From positions 1 to 36,269 of the forward strand of contig CAJAWH010000078.1 in the NCBI GenBank assembly GCA_903945605.1: a stretch of DNA of 36,269 nucleotides. Direction: 5' to 3'. The position numbers and the translations under genes were made by a program. Shown here piece after piece: positions 18,892 to 26,864 of the stretch; the first letter of the stretch is position 1; the number at the start of each line of letters is the position of its first letter. The DNA is from an uncultured Methylococcaceae bacterium (GTDB lineage: Bacteria > Pseudomonadota > Gammaproteobacteria > Methylococcales > Methylomonadaceae). The notes below the pieces were generated by a model, which was not told the DNA's origin, searched no databases, and saw only the letters and a program-made list of their open reading frames with translations.

Positions 18892-19539
18892 ATGGAATTT
18901 AAACCGGATGTGTTGCCGGCTCTCATCAAGGCAGCTACTGAAGCAGTGGCACACCATGCCGAAGAGGTGACGGCATTGGATCAAGCCATCGGTGATGGCG
19001 ATCATGTCATTAATTTGCAGCGTGGCTTGCAAGCGTTAATGGAGCAGCGTGAAGCGTTAGCGCAATTGGACTGGTGCAGTGCTTGGCAAAAAATCGGCAT
19101 GATCTTGATGTCCACGGTGGGCGGTGCTTCGGGGTCTTTGTTTGGCACCTTATTTGTTACTATGGGTAAGGCGGCAATCGACCAGCCATTAGGTTTGCTT
19201 GGCTTTGCCGCGGCATTTGCTCAAGGTGTTGCGTCTGTCAAGTTACGGGGCAAGACCGAAGTGGGTGAAAAAACCATGGTGGACGTGTTGCAGCCAGTTG
19301 CCGAACACCTTCAGTCGGTAGCTGGCACGCCGACCGGATTACAGCTACTGTTGCCCGAAATTGACCGTGTTGCCGTTGCCGGTATGGATTCCACCCGTGC
19401 TATGCTGGCATCTAAGGGACGGGCCTCATTTATGGCTGAGCGCAGTGTTGGCCATATTGATGCCGGTGCCAGGACTAGCCAGCTAATGATTAGCGCGATT
19501 GTCGCCGAATTGGCGAAACATTCAGCATCCCCATCTTAA
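18892..19539 (+). CDS. dhaL: Dihydroxyacetone kinase subunit L (nucleotide-binding)
   Basis: The 215-residue product is a DhaL/DAK2 domain: an all-helical barrel that holds ADP or ATP and two magnesium ions. LDQAIGDGDHVIN contains Asp30, Asp35 and Asp37, the metal-binding triad, at the same positions as in E. coli DhaL. GGASGSLFG is the nucleotide loop and KGRASFMAERSVGH-type residues close the lid. I chose ATG 18892, with GGGGG five bases upstream, over the GTG at 18886, which lies at the end of that ribosome site. It converges on dhaK with an 18-base overlap. No dhaM (PTS donor) is in the window, so whether the phosphoryl donor is DhaM or ATP cannot be told. Confidence 0.93.
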   Translation: MEFKPDVLPALIKAATEAVAHHAEEVTALDQAIGDGDHVINLQRGLQALMEQREALAQLDWCSAWQKIGMILMSTVGGASGSLFGTLFVTMGKAAIDQPLGLLGFAAAFAQGVASVKLRGKTEVGEKTMVDVLQPVAEHLQSVAGTPTGLQLLLPEIDRVAVAGMDSTRAMLASKGRASFMAERSVGHIDAGARTSQLMISAIVAELAKHSASPS

Positions 19540-20511
19540 ATGCGCGGTATGGACAGGGGCATCCCAAAGCTTTAACAGCTCTTCATCAAGCAACGTGATG
19601 GTTATTGAGCAGCCTGCCATATCCAGTGCCGTGGTGTAATTGCCCACTAACGAACGGGCAATGATAACGCCTTGGCCTTGCCAGTACTGTGCCGCCAACT
19701 GGTAGATCAGATAGAGTTCAATTAATGGCGTGGCACCAAAGCCGTTGATGTGCAGCAAGATGGCTTGGCCTTTGGCCGGTTTCAGCTCAAGCTGGATGGC
19801 GTGGGTCAAGGTTTCGACAATTTCAGTGGCGCTGCTGAGCGGCAGTGTTTGCCGCCCGTGTTCACCATGAATGCCCACTCCCATTTCCATTTCCGTATCA
19901 CCCAGTGTAAAGGTTGGTTTACCCAGGGCTGGCACGGTGCAGCTGCTCAGAGTCACCCCCATTGAAGCGGTTCGCCCCTTAATTTTATCGCCTAACGCTT
20001 TGCAACTGGCAAGGTCCATGCCCAGTTCTGCAGCAGCCCCCAGCATTTTTTCGACGATGAGCGTGCCAGCAACCCCTCGCCGTCCGATGGGATGATCCTT
20101 CGGCAAGGCAATATCGTCATCGACCACAACGCTGGCATTGGCACACCCCAGCATTTCGGCGGCAATTTCGAAATTCATGATATCGCCCGCATAATTTTTC
20201 ACGATGAATAGCACGCCACCGCCGGACTCCACCGATTGTGCAGCTGCCAATAGCTGGTCGGGGGTGGGTGAGGTGAACACTTGTCCGGGACAAGCTGCAT
20301 CTAACATGCCAAAGCCCACTAAACCAATGTGGAGAGGCTCATGGCCCGAACCACCCCCTGACACAAGAGCCACTTTGCCGGGGGTGATCGGTGTTGCGCG
20401 TTTGACAAAACGGGGATGGCTGTTGAGCGTGGCAATGCCCGCGTGGGCTTGGGCAAAACCGAGCAAGCTATCATCAAGTAGGGAATCAACACCGTTAATG
20501 AATTTTTTCAT
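19522..20511 (-). CDS. dhaK: Dihydroxyacetone kinase subunit K (substrate-binding)
   Basis: The 329-residue product is the DAK1/DhaK domain that binds dihydroxyacetone covalently for phosphorylation to DHAP. LVSGGGSGHEPLH holds the substrate loop, VKNYAGDIMNF holds Asp110 (the catalytic acid/base in homologues) and GVGIHGEHG holds His218, which forms the hemiaminal with the substrate. All key residues are present and length is typical of stand-alone DhaK. It follows the HAD-IIA gene by 27 bases on the same strand. Its partner dhaL is on the opposite strand, overlapping the last 18 bases. DHAP would enter the aldolase step of the RuMP cycle. Confidence 0.95.
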   Translation of the reverse strand: MKKFINGVDSLLDDSLLGFAQAHAGIATLNSHPRFVKRATPITPGKVALVSGGGSGHEPLHIGLVGFGMLDAACPGQVFTSPTPDQLLAAAQSVESGGGVLFIVKNYAGDIMNFEIAAEMLGCANASVVVDDDIALPKDHPIGRRGVAGTLIVEKMLGAAAELGMDLASCKALGDKIKGRTASMGVTLSSCTVPALGKPTFTLGDTEMEMGVGIHGEHGRQTLPLSSATEIVETLTHAIQLELKPAKGQAILLHINGFGATPLIELYLIYQLAAQYWQGQGVIIARSLVGNYTTALDMAGCSITITLLDEELLKLWDAPVHTAHLRWGC

Positions 20512-20538
20512 GGCGTAATGGATCGCTGGTCAGGTGGG

Positions 20539-21348
20539 TTAAGAGTGGCTTGCCAGTAATGCGGCGCTGACAGCGCAAAGATCACGCTCAAGCCAAGTGG
20601 GTTGATAAGGGGAACAGGCCAAATCTTTTTCATCAGAAATGCCGGTCAATACCATCAAGCTGCTGATGCCCGTCCGGACGGCCCCTAAAATGTCAGTTTC
20701 GAGGCGGTCACCAATAGCGACCGTATGCTCCGGCTTGGCATTCAGCAAAGCCATTGCCTGTTGGTAGAAAATAGGCTCTGGCTTGCCAATAACGATAGGG
20801 CTGACCCCAGTGGCCACTTCCAGCGCTTTTAATATGGCACCGTTACCGAGGGTAACGCCGTGTTCAGTAGGTAAGGAGGTGTCTGCATTGGTGCCGAAAA
20901 ATTTGGCCCCCTCCCTGATGTTGATGGATGCGGTGGCGAGTTTGTCCCATGTTAGCGTGGCATCTTTTCCGCACACCACAATATCGGCACCTTTTTCATA
21001 AAGACCGGTGAGTGTGAAGCCATGGCTGAGCAATGGCAGGGTTGCCCCGTCTTCACCCACCACAAACACTTTGGTGTCGGCGGGCGGGTAGTGCTGGGCA
21101 AGATAATGCGCGGTTGCCATACCGGAGGTGAGTATCTGCCCGGCAGCCACCGAAACGCCCATGTTGGCTAGCTTAGTGACGTATTGCCCCGCAGTAGAAC
21201 TGGCGTTGTTGGTTGCCAAAACATAAACTGCGCCCAGTTGGCGCAAGGTGTCAAAAAATTCTACCAAGCCCGGCAAAGGTTTGCTGCCGAGCCATAAAAC
21301 TCCGTCCATGTCGATAATAAAAGCCTTCATATCGCATAAGTTTGGCAT
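20539..21348 (-). CDS. HAD-IIA family sugar-phosphate phosphatase (NagD-like)
   Basis: The 269-residue product has the HAD motifs: FIIDMDGVLW (nucleophile Asp13), VLATNNAS (motif II Thr-Asn-Asn), a C2-type cap, then IGKPEP (motif III lysine) and AIGDRLETDILGA (motif IV aspartates). This is subfamily IIA, which includes NagD, 4-nitrophenylphosphatases and phosphoglycolate phosphatases. The substrate cannot be told. I place the start at ATG 21348 (MPNLCDMKAF), with AGGA eight bases upstream; the frame extends further up without conserved sequence or ribosome site. It is probably co-transcribed with dhaK, which suggests sugar or triose phosphate housekeeping. Confidence 0.9.
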   Translation of the reverse strand: MPNLCDMKAFIIDMDGVLWLGSKPLPGLVEFFDTLRQLGAVYVLATNNASSTAGQYVTKLANMGVSVAAGQILTSGMATAHYLAQHYPPADTKVFVVGEDGATLPLLSHGFTLTGLYEKGADIVVCGKDATLTWDKLATASINIREGAKFFGTNADTSLPTEHGVTLGNGAILKALEVATGVSPIVIGKPEPIFYQQAMALLNAKPEHTVAIGDRLETDILGAVRTGISSLMVLTGISDEKDLACSPYQPTWLERDLCAVSAALLASHS

Positions 21349-21740
21349 GTTTACCGTCCTGTGTAATGTGATTGGATACCGCGTGCCGTAAGTTAACATG
21401 GATTGGCAGCAGCACGGCAATGTGTGCTGACAAGCCGAAATCGGTGCTTGCCAAAACGGTGGCAACGGCAATTGCCTTGCTTGCCTAAAAAAGGCAACGG
21501 CGTGGTTGTCTGCATTTGGTAATAAGAATGCCACATGAATGCAACAAAATTATGAAAAAATTGACATAAAAGAGTGGCAGGGCAAGACAATGCCCCTGCC
21601 TTTGTGCAGGATGTACAGGTGTGATGAGGCATGATAAGCATTGGGCATTGACATCCGCGAGCTTTCTCTTTACAGTTATCACCGCAAAACAATTATGTAC
21701 AAACAATAAATACTATATATAACCCTTCGGAGCAAATATC
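21349..21740. other. Control region between the HAD gene and the RuMP operon
   Basis: These 392 bases hold no gene I support. Besides the promoter at 21648-21676, there is a second TTGACA at 21561-21566 without a good -10, and an imperfect hairpin GCAGGGCA ... TGCCCCTGC around 21577-21600. The last 60 bases before hps are AT-rich. This region must contain the signals for the heavily expressed hps operon and the divergent HAD-dhaK transcript. Confidence 0.5.
21648..21676 (+). promoter_or_regulatory. Candidate sigma-70 promoter of the RuMP operon
   Basis: TTGACA (21648-21653, perfect), a 17-base spacer and TACAGT (21671-21676, 4 of 6) lie about 65 bases before the hps ATG. The hps ribosome site is CGGAG at 21728-21732. 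Confidence 0.55.
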
Positions 21741-22388
21741 ATGGCAAAACCATTAATTCAAATGGCATTAGACTCATTGGATTTTGACGCAACAGTAGGA
21801 TTGGCTACACAAGTAGCTCCTTTTGTTGATATTTTTGAAATTGGAACTCCATGCATCAAGCACAATGGTGTCAATCTGGTAAAAGAACTGAGAGCCAGAT
21901 TCCCAGACAAATTGATTTTGGTTGACCTGAAAACAATGGACGCTGGTGAATACGAAGCGACTCCTTTCTACGCTGCTGGCGCAGATATTTGTACAGTGTT
22001 GGGTGTTTCTGGTTTGGCCACTTGTGTAGGCGTCATCAAAGCAGCCAATGCACATGGTGCAGAAGCACAAATCGACTTGATCAACGTCGAAGACAAAGCG
22101 GCATGTGCCCGTGCAACTGCTGAAGCAGGCGCCCATATCATGGGTATCCACACTGGTCTTGATGCCCAAGCCGCCGGTCACACACCTTTCTCAGATTTGA
22201 ACGACATCGCAGCTTTAGGCTTGCCAGTCAGAATTTCTGTTGCAGGTGGCATTAAAGCCGCAACTGTCCAAGACGTGGTGCGTGCAGGCGCGAACATCAT
22301 TGTTGTTGGTGCAGCAATTTATGGTGCACCTTGCCCAGCTGAAGCAGCTCGTGAAATTCGTGAGTTGGTTGACGCAACTGAGGTATAA
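21741..22388 (+). CDS. hps: 3-hexulose-6-phosphate synthase
   Basis: The 215-residue product condenses formaldehyde with ribulose 5-phosphate, the fixation step of the RuMP cycle. It is a TIM barrel of the orotidine-phosphate decarboxylase suprafamily. The DLKTMDAGEYEA segment carries Asp62, Lys64 and Asp67, the shared DxKxxD metal/catalytic motif. IEIGTP-like FEIGTPCIKHNG and ISVAGGIKAATV (phosphate loop) are also typical. Length matches methylotroph HPS. It is first in the operon and only three bases precede the hpi start, so the two are translationally coupled; the hpi ribosome site GAGG lies within the hps 3' end. Confidence 0.97.
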   Translation: MAKPLIQMALDSLDFDATVGLATQVAPFVDIFEIGTPCIKHNGVNLVKELRARFPDKLILVDLKTMDAGEYEATPFYAAGADICTVLGVSGLATCVGVIKAANAHGAEAQIDLINVEDKAACARATAEAGAHIMGIHTGLDAQAAGHTPFSDLNDIAALGLPVRISVAGGIKAATVQDVVRAGANIIVVGAAIYGAPCPAEAAREIRELVDATEV

Positions 22389-22391
22389 GTA

Positions 22392-22925
22392 ATGCATCAG
22401 CAGCTTGTCATAGAAAAAATTTCAAGCATCCTTGAAGCAACAGACGACTCGTACGATGTAAAGTTGACTGCCCTGCTGGATAATGCCAAGCGCATTTTCA
22501 TAGCAGGTGCAGGTCGCTCCAAATTGGTGGGCAACTTCTTTGCAATGAGACTGGTACACGCCGGTTATGATGTCAGTGTCGTAGGTGAAATCGTAACGCC
22601 TAGCATCAAAAGCGGCGACCTGCTGATTATTATCTCCGGCTCTGGCGAAACGGAACAGCTCATAGCCTTTACTAAAAGTGCCAAGAAAGTTGGTGCCAGT
22701 ATCGTGTTGATATCAGCCAAGGCTGAGTCAACCATTGGTGATATGGCTGAGGCCGTTTTCCAAATTGGTCGTGCCGAACAATACGCAAAAGTGTTTGGTA
22801 TGCCAATGGGGACAGTCTTTGAATTATCGACATTGCTGTTTTTGGAATCAACTATATCCCATGTGATACATGAGAAAGGCATTCCGGAAGAAGTGATGCG
22901 GGAAAGACACGCCAATTTAGAGTAA
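22392..22925 (+). CDS. hpi: 6-phospho-3-hexuloisomerase
   Basis: The 177-residue product is a single SIS-domain isomerase that converts hexulose 6-phosphate, the HPS product, into fructose 6-phosphate. IFIAGAGRSKLVG and IIISGSGET are the two phosphate-binding loops of SIS domains, and a C-terminal HEKGIPEEVMRERHANLE contains the conserved histidine-glutamate end that completes the active site in this family. Length is typical. It directly follows hps; fused or adjacent HPS-HPI is the rule in methylotrophs and channels a labile intermediate. Confidence 0.97.
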   Translation: MHQQLVIEKISSILEATDDSYDVKLTALLDNAKRIFIAGAGRSKLVGNFFAMRLVHAGYDVSVVGEIVTPSIKSGDLLIIISGSGETEQLIAFTKSAKKVGASIVLISAKAESTIGDMAEAVFQIGRAEQYAKVFGMPMGTVFELSTLLFLESTISHVIHEKGIPEEVMRERHANLE

Positions 22926-22933
22926 GACTATTA

Positions 22934-22962
22934 AGAACGGGTGGTTAATCGTCACTCGTTCT
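22934..22962 (+). other. Hairpin between hpi and tkt
   Basis: AGAACGGGTG (22934-22943) can pair with CACTCGTTCT (22953-22962), one G-T wobble, nine-base loop. There is no T-run. In a 141-base gap inside an operon it may stabilise the hps-hpi message or partly attenuate transcription. The rest of the gap shows no gene. Confidence 0.4.
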
Positions 22963-23066
22963 GATATTGCGCCAGCTAATTGCATTGACTGGGCAGGATT
23001 GTCGCTTTACAAGGGCTATTAATAAAAAACACTAAGAATCAATATAATAGGTTAAAGGAGAATAAA

Positions 23067-25061
23067 ATGACTTCGCGCCGTGAACTAGCGAATGCCATAC
23101 GCGCTTTAAGCATGGATGCTGTGCAAAAGGCAAATTCTGGTCATCCAGGAGCCCCAATGGGGATGGCGGATATTGCTGAGGTGTTATGGAATGATTACAT
23201 GAACCATAATCCCACCAATCCAAAATGGCCTAACCGCGATCGCTTCGTATTATCGAATGGTCATGGGTCGATGCTCATCTATTCCCTATTGCATCTGACT
23301 GGCTATGATCTTCCTATTGAAGAATTACAAAAATTCCGCCAACTACATTCCAAAACCCCAGGTCACCCTGAATATGGTTATGCGCCTGGCGTAGAAACCA
23401 CCACAGGGCCTTTAGGACAAGGCATAACCAATGCGGTGGGCATGGCTATTGCCGAAAAAGCATTGGCGGCACAATTTAACAGGGATGGACATAAAATTGT
23501 TGATCATCATACCTATGTGTTCTTAGGTGATGGTTGCTTAATGGAAGGGATTTCCCATGAAGCGTGTTCATTGGCTGGCACATTAGGTTTGGGCAGCCTG
23601 ATAGCATTTTGGGATGACAATGGTATCTCAATTGATGGACATGTTGAAGGCTGGTTTACTGATAACACACCGAAACGTTTTGAAGCATACGGTTGGCATG
23701 TGATTGCCGATGTGGATGGGCATAACGCCGACGAAATAGCAAATGCTATCCAAATGGCTAAGGCTATAACTGACAAACCGACTTTGGTATGTTGCAAAAC
23801 AACAATTGGTTTTGGCTCACCCAATAAAGCAGGTAGCCACGCTTGTCATGGTGCCCCATTAGGCGATGCAGAAATCAACCTGACCAAAGCGGCATTGGGT
23901 TGGGATCATGGCCCGTTTGAAATTCCGGCTGATGTTTACGCAGGCTGGGATGCCAAAGCCAAAGGTGCGGCAGCGGAAGCGGCTTGGAATGAAAAATTTG
24001 CCGCCTACCAGACGGCTTATCCAGAATTGGCCAGTGAATTTGCAAGACGCATGTCCGGTGAATTGCCTGCTGATTGGTTGGAGCAAGCGGCCGGTTTTGT
24101 TGCCAGCGTAGATGCGGAAGCAAAAACTACAGCAACAAGACTTTCTTCATTGGCGTCAATCGAAGGCTTCGCCAAAATATTGCCAGAAATATTTGGTGGT
24201 TCTGCCGATTTGGGTTGTTCAAACATGACCGAATGGTCAGGTTATAAGCCCATGCGTCATGACAGGCCCGATGCCAACTACGTCAACTATGGTGTACGTG
24301 AATTTGGTATGTCAGCCATCATGAATGGTATCGCATTGCACGGTGGTTTCATTCCATTTGGCGCGACTTTCCTGATGTTCTCTGAATATGCAAGAAATGC
24401 CGTGCGTATGGCCTCATTGATGAAAATCCGTTCGATATTCGTCTATACTCATGACTCAATTGGTCTGGGTGAAGATGGCCCGACCCATCAACCGATCGAG
24501 CAAACCGCAACATTGCGGATGATTCCAGGCATGAATGTTTGGCGTCCTTGTGATGCGGTGGAAACAGCCATTTCATGGCAATTGGCATTGGAACGTAAAG
24601 AGGGGCCATCAGTATTGGTTTTCTCGCGCCAGAACTTGCCGCATATTCCCCGTACCAGCGAACAGCTGGCATTGGTTGCCAAAGGTGGTTATGTGTTGGG
24701 CGATTGCGAAGGTGTGGCCGATGCCATTATCATCGCTACAGGCTCCGAAATTGATCTGGCATTGAAAGCGGCGGCGCAACTTGCTGAAAGCGGTAAAAAA
24801 GTGCGCGTGGTGTCAATGCCGTCAACCAATGTATTTGATGCCCAAGATGAAGCCTACAAGGAATCGGTGTTGCCTAAGGCCATAACAAGACGCTTGGCTG
24901 TTGAAGCCGGTGTTACCGATGGCTGGTGGAAATATGTGGGTACCAATGGAAGGATTTTGGGCCTCGACCGTTTTGGCGAATCAGCGCCAGCGGGCGAGCT
25001 ATTCAAGGAGTTTGGCTTCACTGTTGACAACGTAGTGAAGAACGTAGAAGCATTATTTTAA
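23067..25061 (+). CDS. tkt: Transketolase
   Basis: The 664-residue product has the complete TPP enzyme architecture. The N-terminal PP domain shows [32 protein letters not shown] and [10 protein letters not shown] (TPP and metal binding, GDG...). The Pyr domain contains [17 protein letters not shown] (catalytic glutamate) and [16 protein letters not shown]. The C-terminal domain has [10 protein letters not shown] and the conserved TDGWWKYVG. It moves two-carbon units between sugar phosphates to regenerate ribulose 5-phosphate. A strong AAAGGAG ribosome site precedes ATG 23067. It is the third enzyme of the RuMP operon, with the first repeat-protein gene about 100 bases downstream. Confidence 0.98.
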   Translation: MTSRRELANAIRALSMDAVQKANSGHPGAPMGMADIAEVLWNDYMNHNPTNPKWPNRDRFVLSNGHGSMLIYSLLHLTGYDLPIEELQKFRQLHSKTPGHPEYGYAPGVETTTGPLGQGITNAVGMAIAEKALAAQFNRDGHKIVDHHTYVFLGDGCLMEGISHEACSLAGTLGLGSLIAFWDDNGISIDGHVEGWFTDNTPKRFEAYGWHVIADVDGHNADEIANAIQMAKAITDKPTLVCCKTTIGFGSPNKAGSHACHGAPLGDAEINLTKAALGWDHGPFEIPADVYAGWDAKAKGAAAEAAWNEKFAAYQTAYPELASEFARRMSGELPADWLEQAAGFVASVDAEAKTTATRLSSLASIEGFAKILPEIFGGSADLGCSNMTEWSGYKPMRHDRPDANYVNYGVREFGMSAIMNGIALHGGFIPFGATFLMFSEYARNAVRMASLMKIRSIFVYTHDSIGLGEDGPTHQPIEQTATLRMIPGMNVWRPCDAVETAISWQLALERKEGPSVLVFSRQNLPHIPRTSEQLALVAKGGYVLGDCEGVADAIIIATGSEIDLALKAAAQLAESGKKVRVVSMPSTNVFDAQDEAYKESVLPKAITRRLAVEAGVTDGWWKYVGTNGRILGLDRFGESAPAGELFKEFGFTVDNVVKNVEALF

Positions 25062-25165
25062 TTCTAAAGCAATTCGGTCAAGGTTTCTGTAGCGGTAAAG
25101 ATAAAAATCAAAACAAACGCTTGCAGGAACCTTTATCCACTTCGTCCGACTCATAGGTGAACAAC

Positions 25166-25885
25166 GTGAAAAACAAACATTTGACGAACAGTTTATTGGC
25201 AGCAGTACTGTTGGCTAGTCCTCTAGTTAATGCAGATTCAAAATATCCGGCAGCGGATTTCCAACCTGAAGTTGTATATCAAGATAAAGATTTGATTGCA
25301 AAAGAAGGCAAAGCGGAAACAGCGCCTGCAGCGGCAAAGCCAGCCGCTAAAGTAGTGGAAGCGACAGCCGTAGATTCAAAGTATCCTGCCGCTGATTTTC
25401 AGCCTCAAGTTATTTATCATGACGACAACTACAAGCCTAGTGAAACAGTAAAAGCCACAGCCACTAAAGTGACTGAAGAAAAAGTGGCCAAAACTGTGGA
25501 AACAGACACTGCTGATGTTGCTGCCACAGGTGAAACAGCCAAAAAAGAAGACACATCACTTAACTATATTTTAGGTTTGGTAGGTTTGGTTGCAGTAGGT
25601 GGCTTTTTGTTCAAAAAACAAGGCGGTTGTGCTTCAGCTAAAAAAGCGGCAACCAGCACAAGGGTTGCATCTGCAACCACTAAAATTGCCAATACCGGTG
25701 TTGCCAGATATTTGAACAAAGTGTCAGGTACAGGTGTGTCCCGTTATCTTGAACAAAAAGTAAAAACTAGCACACCGGTCACCGGCGTAGCCAAATATGT
25801 GGCTAAACAGGTTGTAGCGGCAAAAACAACAACAGCGCAAACAAAAACGACTGGGGTTGAAAAATACATGCGCGATCGGGGGTAA
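25166..25885 (+). CDS. Unrecognised membrane-anchored TGVxKYL-repeat protein A (inside the RuMP operon)
   Basis: I do not recognise this protein. I set the start at GTG 25166 because AGGTGA lies five bases upstream; the GTG at 25157 is inside that ribosome site. The 239-residue product has a signal peptide (MKNKHLTNSLLAAVLLASPLVNA), then two copies of DSKYPAADFQPxVxY (residues 24-38 and 70-84) separated by a Lys/Ala/Glu-rich stretch, a disordered Thr/Val/Lys region, one membrane helix (about 133-149, YILGLVGLVAVGGFLF), a very basic KKQGGCASAKK turn, and a C-terminal region with TGVARYL (177), TGVSRYL (189), TGVAKYV (206) and TGVEKYM (229). With a cleaved signal peptide and positive charges after the helix, the motifs should be cytoplasmic. 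It lies between tkt and tal, and three bases separate it from protein B. Confidence 0.88.
   Translation: MKNKHLTNSLLAAVLLASPLVNADSKYPAADFQPEVVYQDKDLIAKEGKAETAPAAAKPAAKVVEATAVDSKYPAADFQPQVIYHDDNYKPSETVKATATKVTEEKVAKTVETDTADVAATGETAKKEDTSLNYILGLVGLVAVGGFLFKKQGGCASAKKAATSTRVASATTKIANTGVARYLNKVSGTGVSRYLEQKVKTSTPVTGVAKYVAKQVVAAKTTTAQTKTTGVEKYMRDRG
25694..25870 (+). repeat. Four TGVxxY[LVM] motifs in protein A
   Basis: Seven-residue motifs begin at codons 177, 189, 206 and 229 of protein A. The spacing is irregular (12, 17, 23), and the linkers are Lys/Thr/Ala-rich and probably disordered. The last motif is close to the C-terminus, as in protein B. Confidence 0.9.
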
Positions 25886-25888
25886 TGA

Positions 25889-26818
25889 ATGAGCCATGAC
25901 AATTCGGGTGTTTTTTTTATGCCTGCAGTAGCAGGTTTGTTCTTTTTCATGAAACGGCCAAAAATTGAGGAGATTGAGCCTGTTGCATCTGTTGTGTACC
26001 AACCGCACACATCAGGCCTGACAGGCGTGGCGAGATATTTGCAAAGTCAAATTGTTGTTATAGATGAACAGCCCGACAATGAAGCATCTGCCCCTAGTGC
26101 TACAGGTGTTGCCAAATACCTTGAAAAAGCGGAGCAACATAAAATTAGTGGGGTAAGCAAATATTTGCTCAGGCAGTCATTCGTAGAAAAGCAAAAAACA
26201 CAAGAAATTGTCATGGAGCAGTTGACCGGTGTAGAAAAATATTTGAAAAATGTAAAACCCCTTGCCAGAGTGACAGGGGTAGCCAAATATTTAAAGCATC
26301 AAGACAGTTTGCCCAAACCGAGCAAAGTTGAGCAATATATGGCCAGACAGGCCATATTGGCAAAATATAACATCAAGCAGCCAGCCGCTACTGAAACAAA
26401 ATTTGAAATGAGTGGTGTTGCCAAATATCTTCTGAGCCAAGAAAACCAACCCAAACCATCAAGGGTTGCCAAGTATCTTGCTAGGCAAGCAGCGTTGGAA
26501 TTGTTGCAGGACAAGCAAAAAATGCCAGAAAAAAAATTGACAGGGGTTGCCAAGTATCTCTCGGTACAAGAGAGCCTGCCGCAACCTAGTCGGGTTGCCC
26601 GCTATATAGCCAAACAATCAGCCTTATCAGCAATAGTGGCGAAAGAAACCCCCGTAGCAAATGTGACGGGTGTTGCAAAATATTTGCAACAGCAGGATGC
26701 CATGCCTAAAGTGAGCCGGGTGAGCCGATATGTTGCCAGACAAACACTGGCAGTAGTAAAGCAACAAGTTGTCTTAAACGAAACAGGCGTTGATAAATAT
26801 GTCCGCCAGTTCGGTTAA
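25889..26818 (+). CDS. Unrecognised TGVxKYL-repeat protein B (inside the RuMP operon)
   Basis: I do not recognise this 309-residue protein. ATG 25889 begins three bases after the stop of protein A, with GGGGG upstream, so the two are translationally coupled. Residues 7-20 (GVFFMPAVAGLFFF) form a short hydrophobic segment followed by MKRPK, a possible N-terminal membrane anchor. The rest is Lys/Gln/Ala-rich with 13 copies of [ST]-x-V-x-[KRQ]-Y-[LMVI], starting at residues 45, 72, 87, 113, 129, 145, 175, 191, 218, 234, 260, 276 and 299. Four times a TGVAKYL-type motif is followed exactly 16 residues later by an S[RK]V-type motif, joined by xxQxxxPKP, and then by ARQ. No enzyme domain is visible. 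Multivalent short motifs suggest a scaffold; partner unknown. Confidence 0.88.
   Translation: MSHDNSGVFFMPAVAGLFFFMKRPKIEEIEPVASVVYQPHTSGLTGVARYLQSQIVVIDEQPDNEASAPSATGVAKYLEKAEQHKISGVSKYLLRQSFVEKQKTQEIVMEQLTGVEKYLKNVKPLARVTGVAKYLKHQDSLPKPSKVEQYMARQAILAKYNIKQPAATETKFEMSGVAKYLLSQENQPKPSRVAKYLARQAALELLQDKQKMPEKKLTGVAKYLSVQESLPQPSRVARYIAKQSALSAIVAKETPVANVTGVAKYLQQQDAMPKVSRVSRYVARQTLAVVKQQVVLNETGVDKYVRQFG
26021..26803 (+). repeat. Thirteen TGVAKYL-type motifs in protein B, with a four-fold two-motif module
   Basis: The motif is encoded by differing codons (for example ACAGGTGTTGCCAAATACCTT, split as ACA-GGT-GTT-GCC versus ACG-GGT-GTT-GCA), so the peptide rather than the DNA is conserved. Modules begin at codons 129, 175, 218 and 260, with period 42-46 residues; within each, the offset between the two motifs is 16 in all four cases. 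Confidence 0.92.
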
Positions 26819-26864
26819 AAAATACATAAAATTTTATTTTACAGAAAATTAAAGGGTAACACTC

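Noticed and set aside
22934-22962. Terminator inside the RuMP operon between hpi and tkt
   Set aside because: The hairpin has no T-run and tkt has no clear separate promoter, so I list it only as a hairpin, not as an operon boundary.
24901-24950. KYV in transketolase (GWWKYVG) as a copy of the scaffold motif
   Set aside because: This segment is conserved in transketolases generally and lacks the [ST]-x-V start, so it is not evidence of a shared motif.
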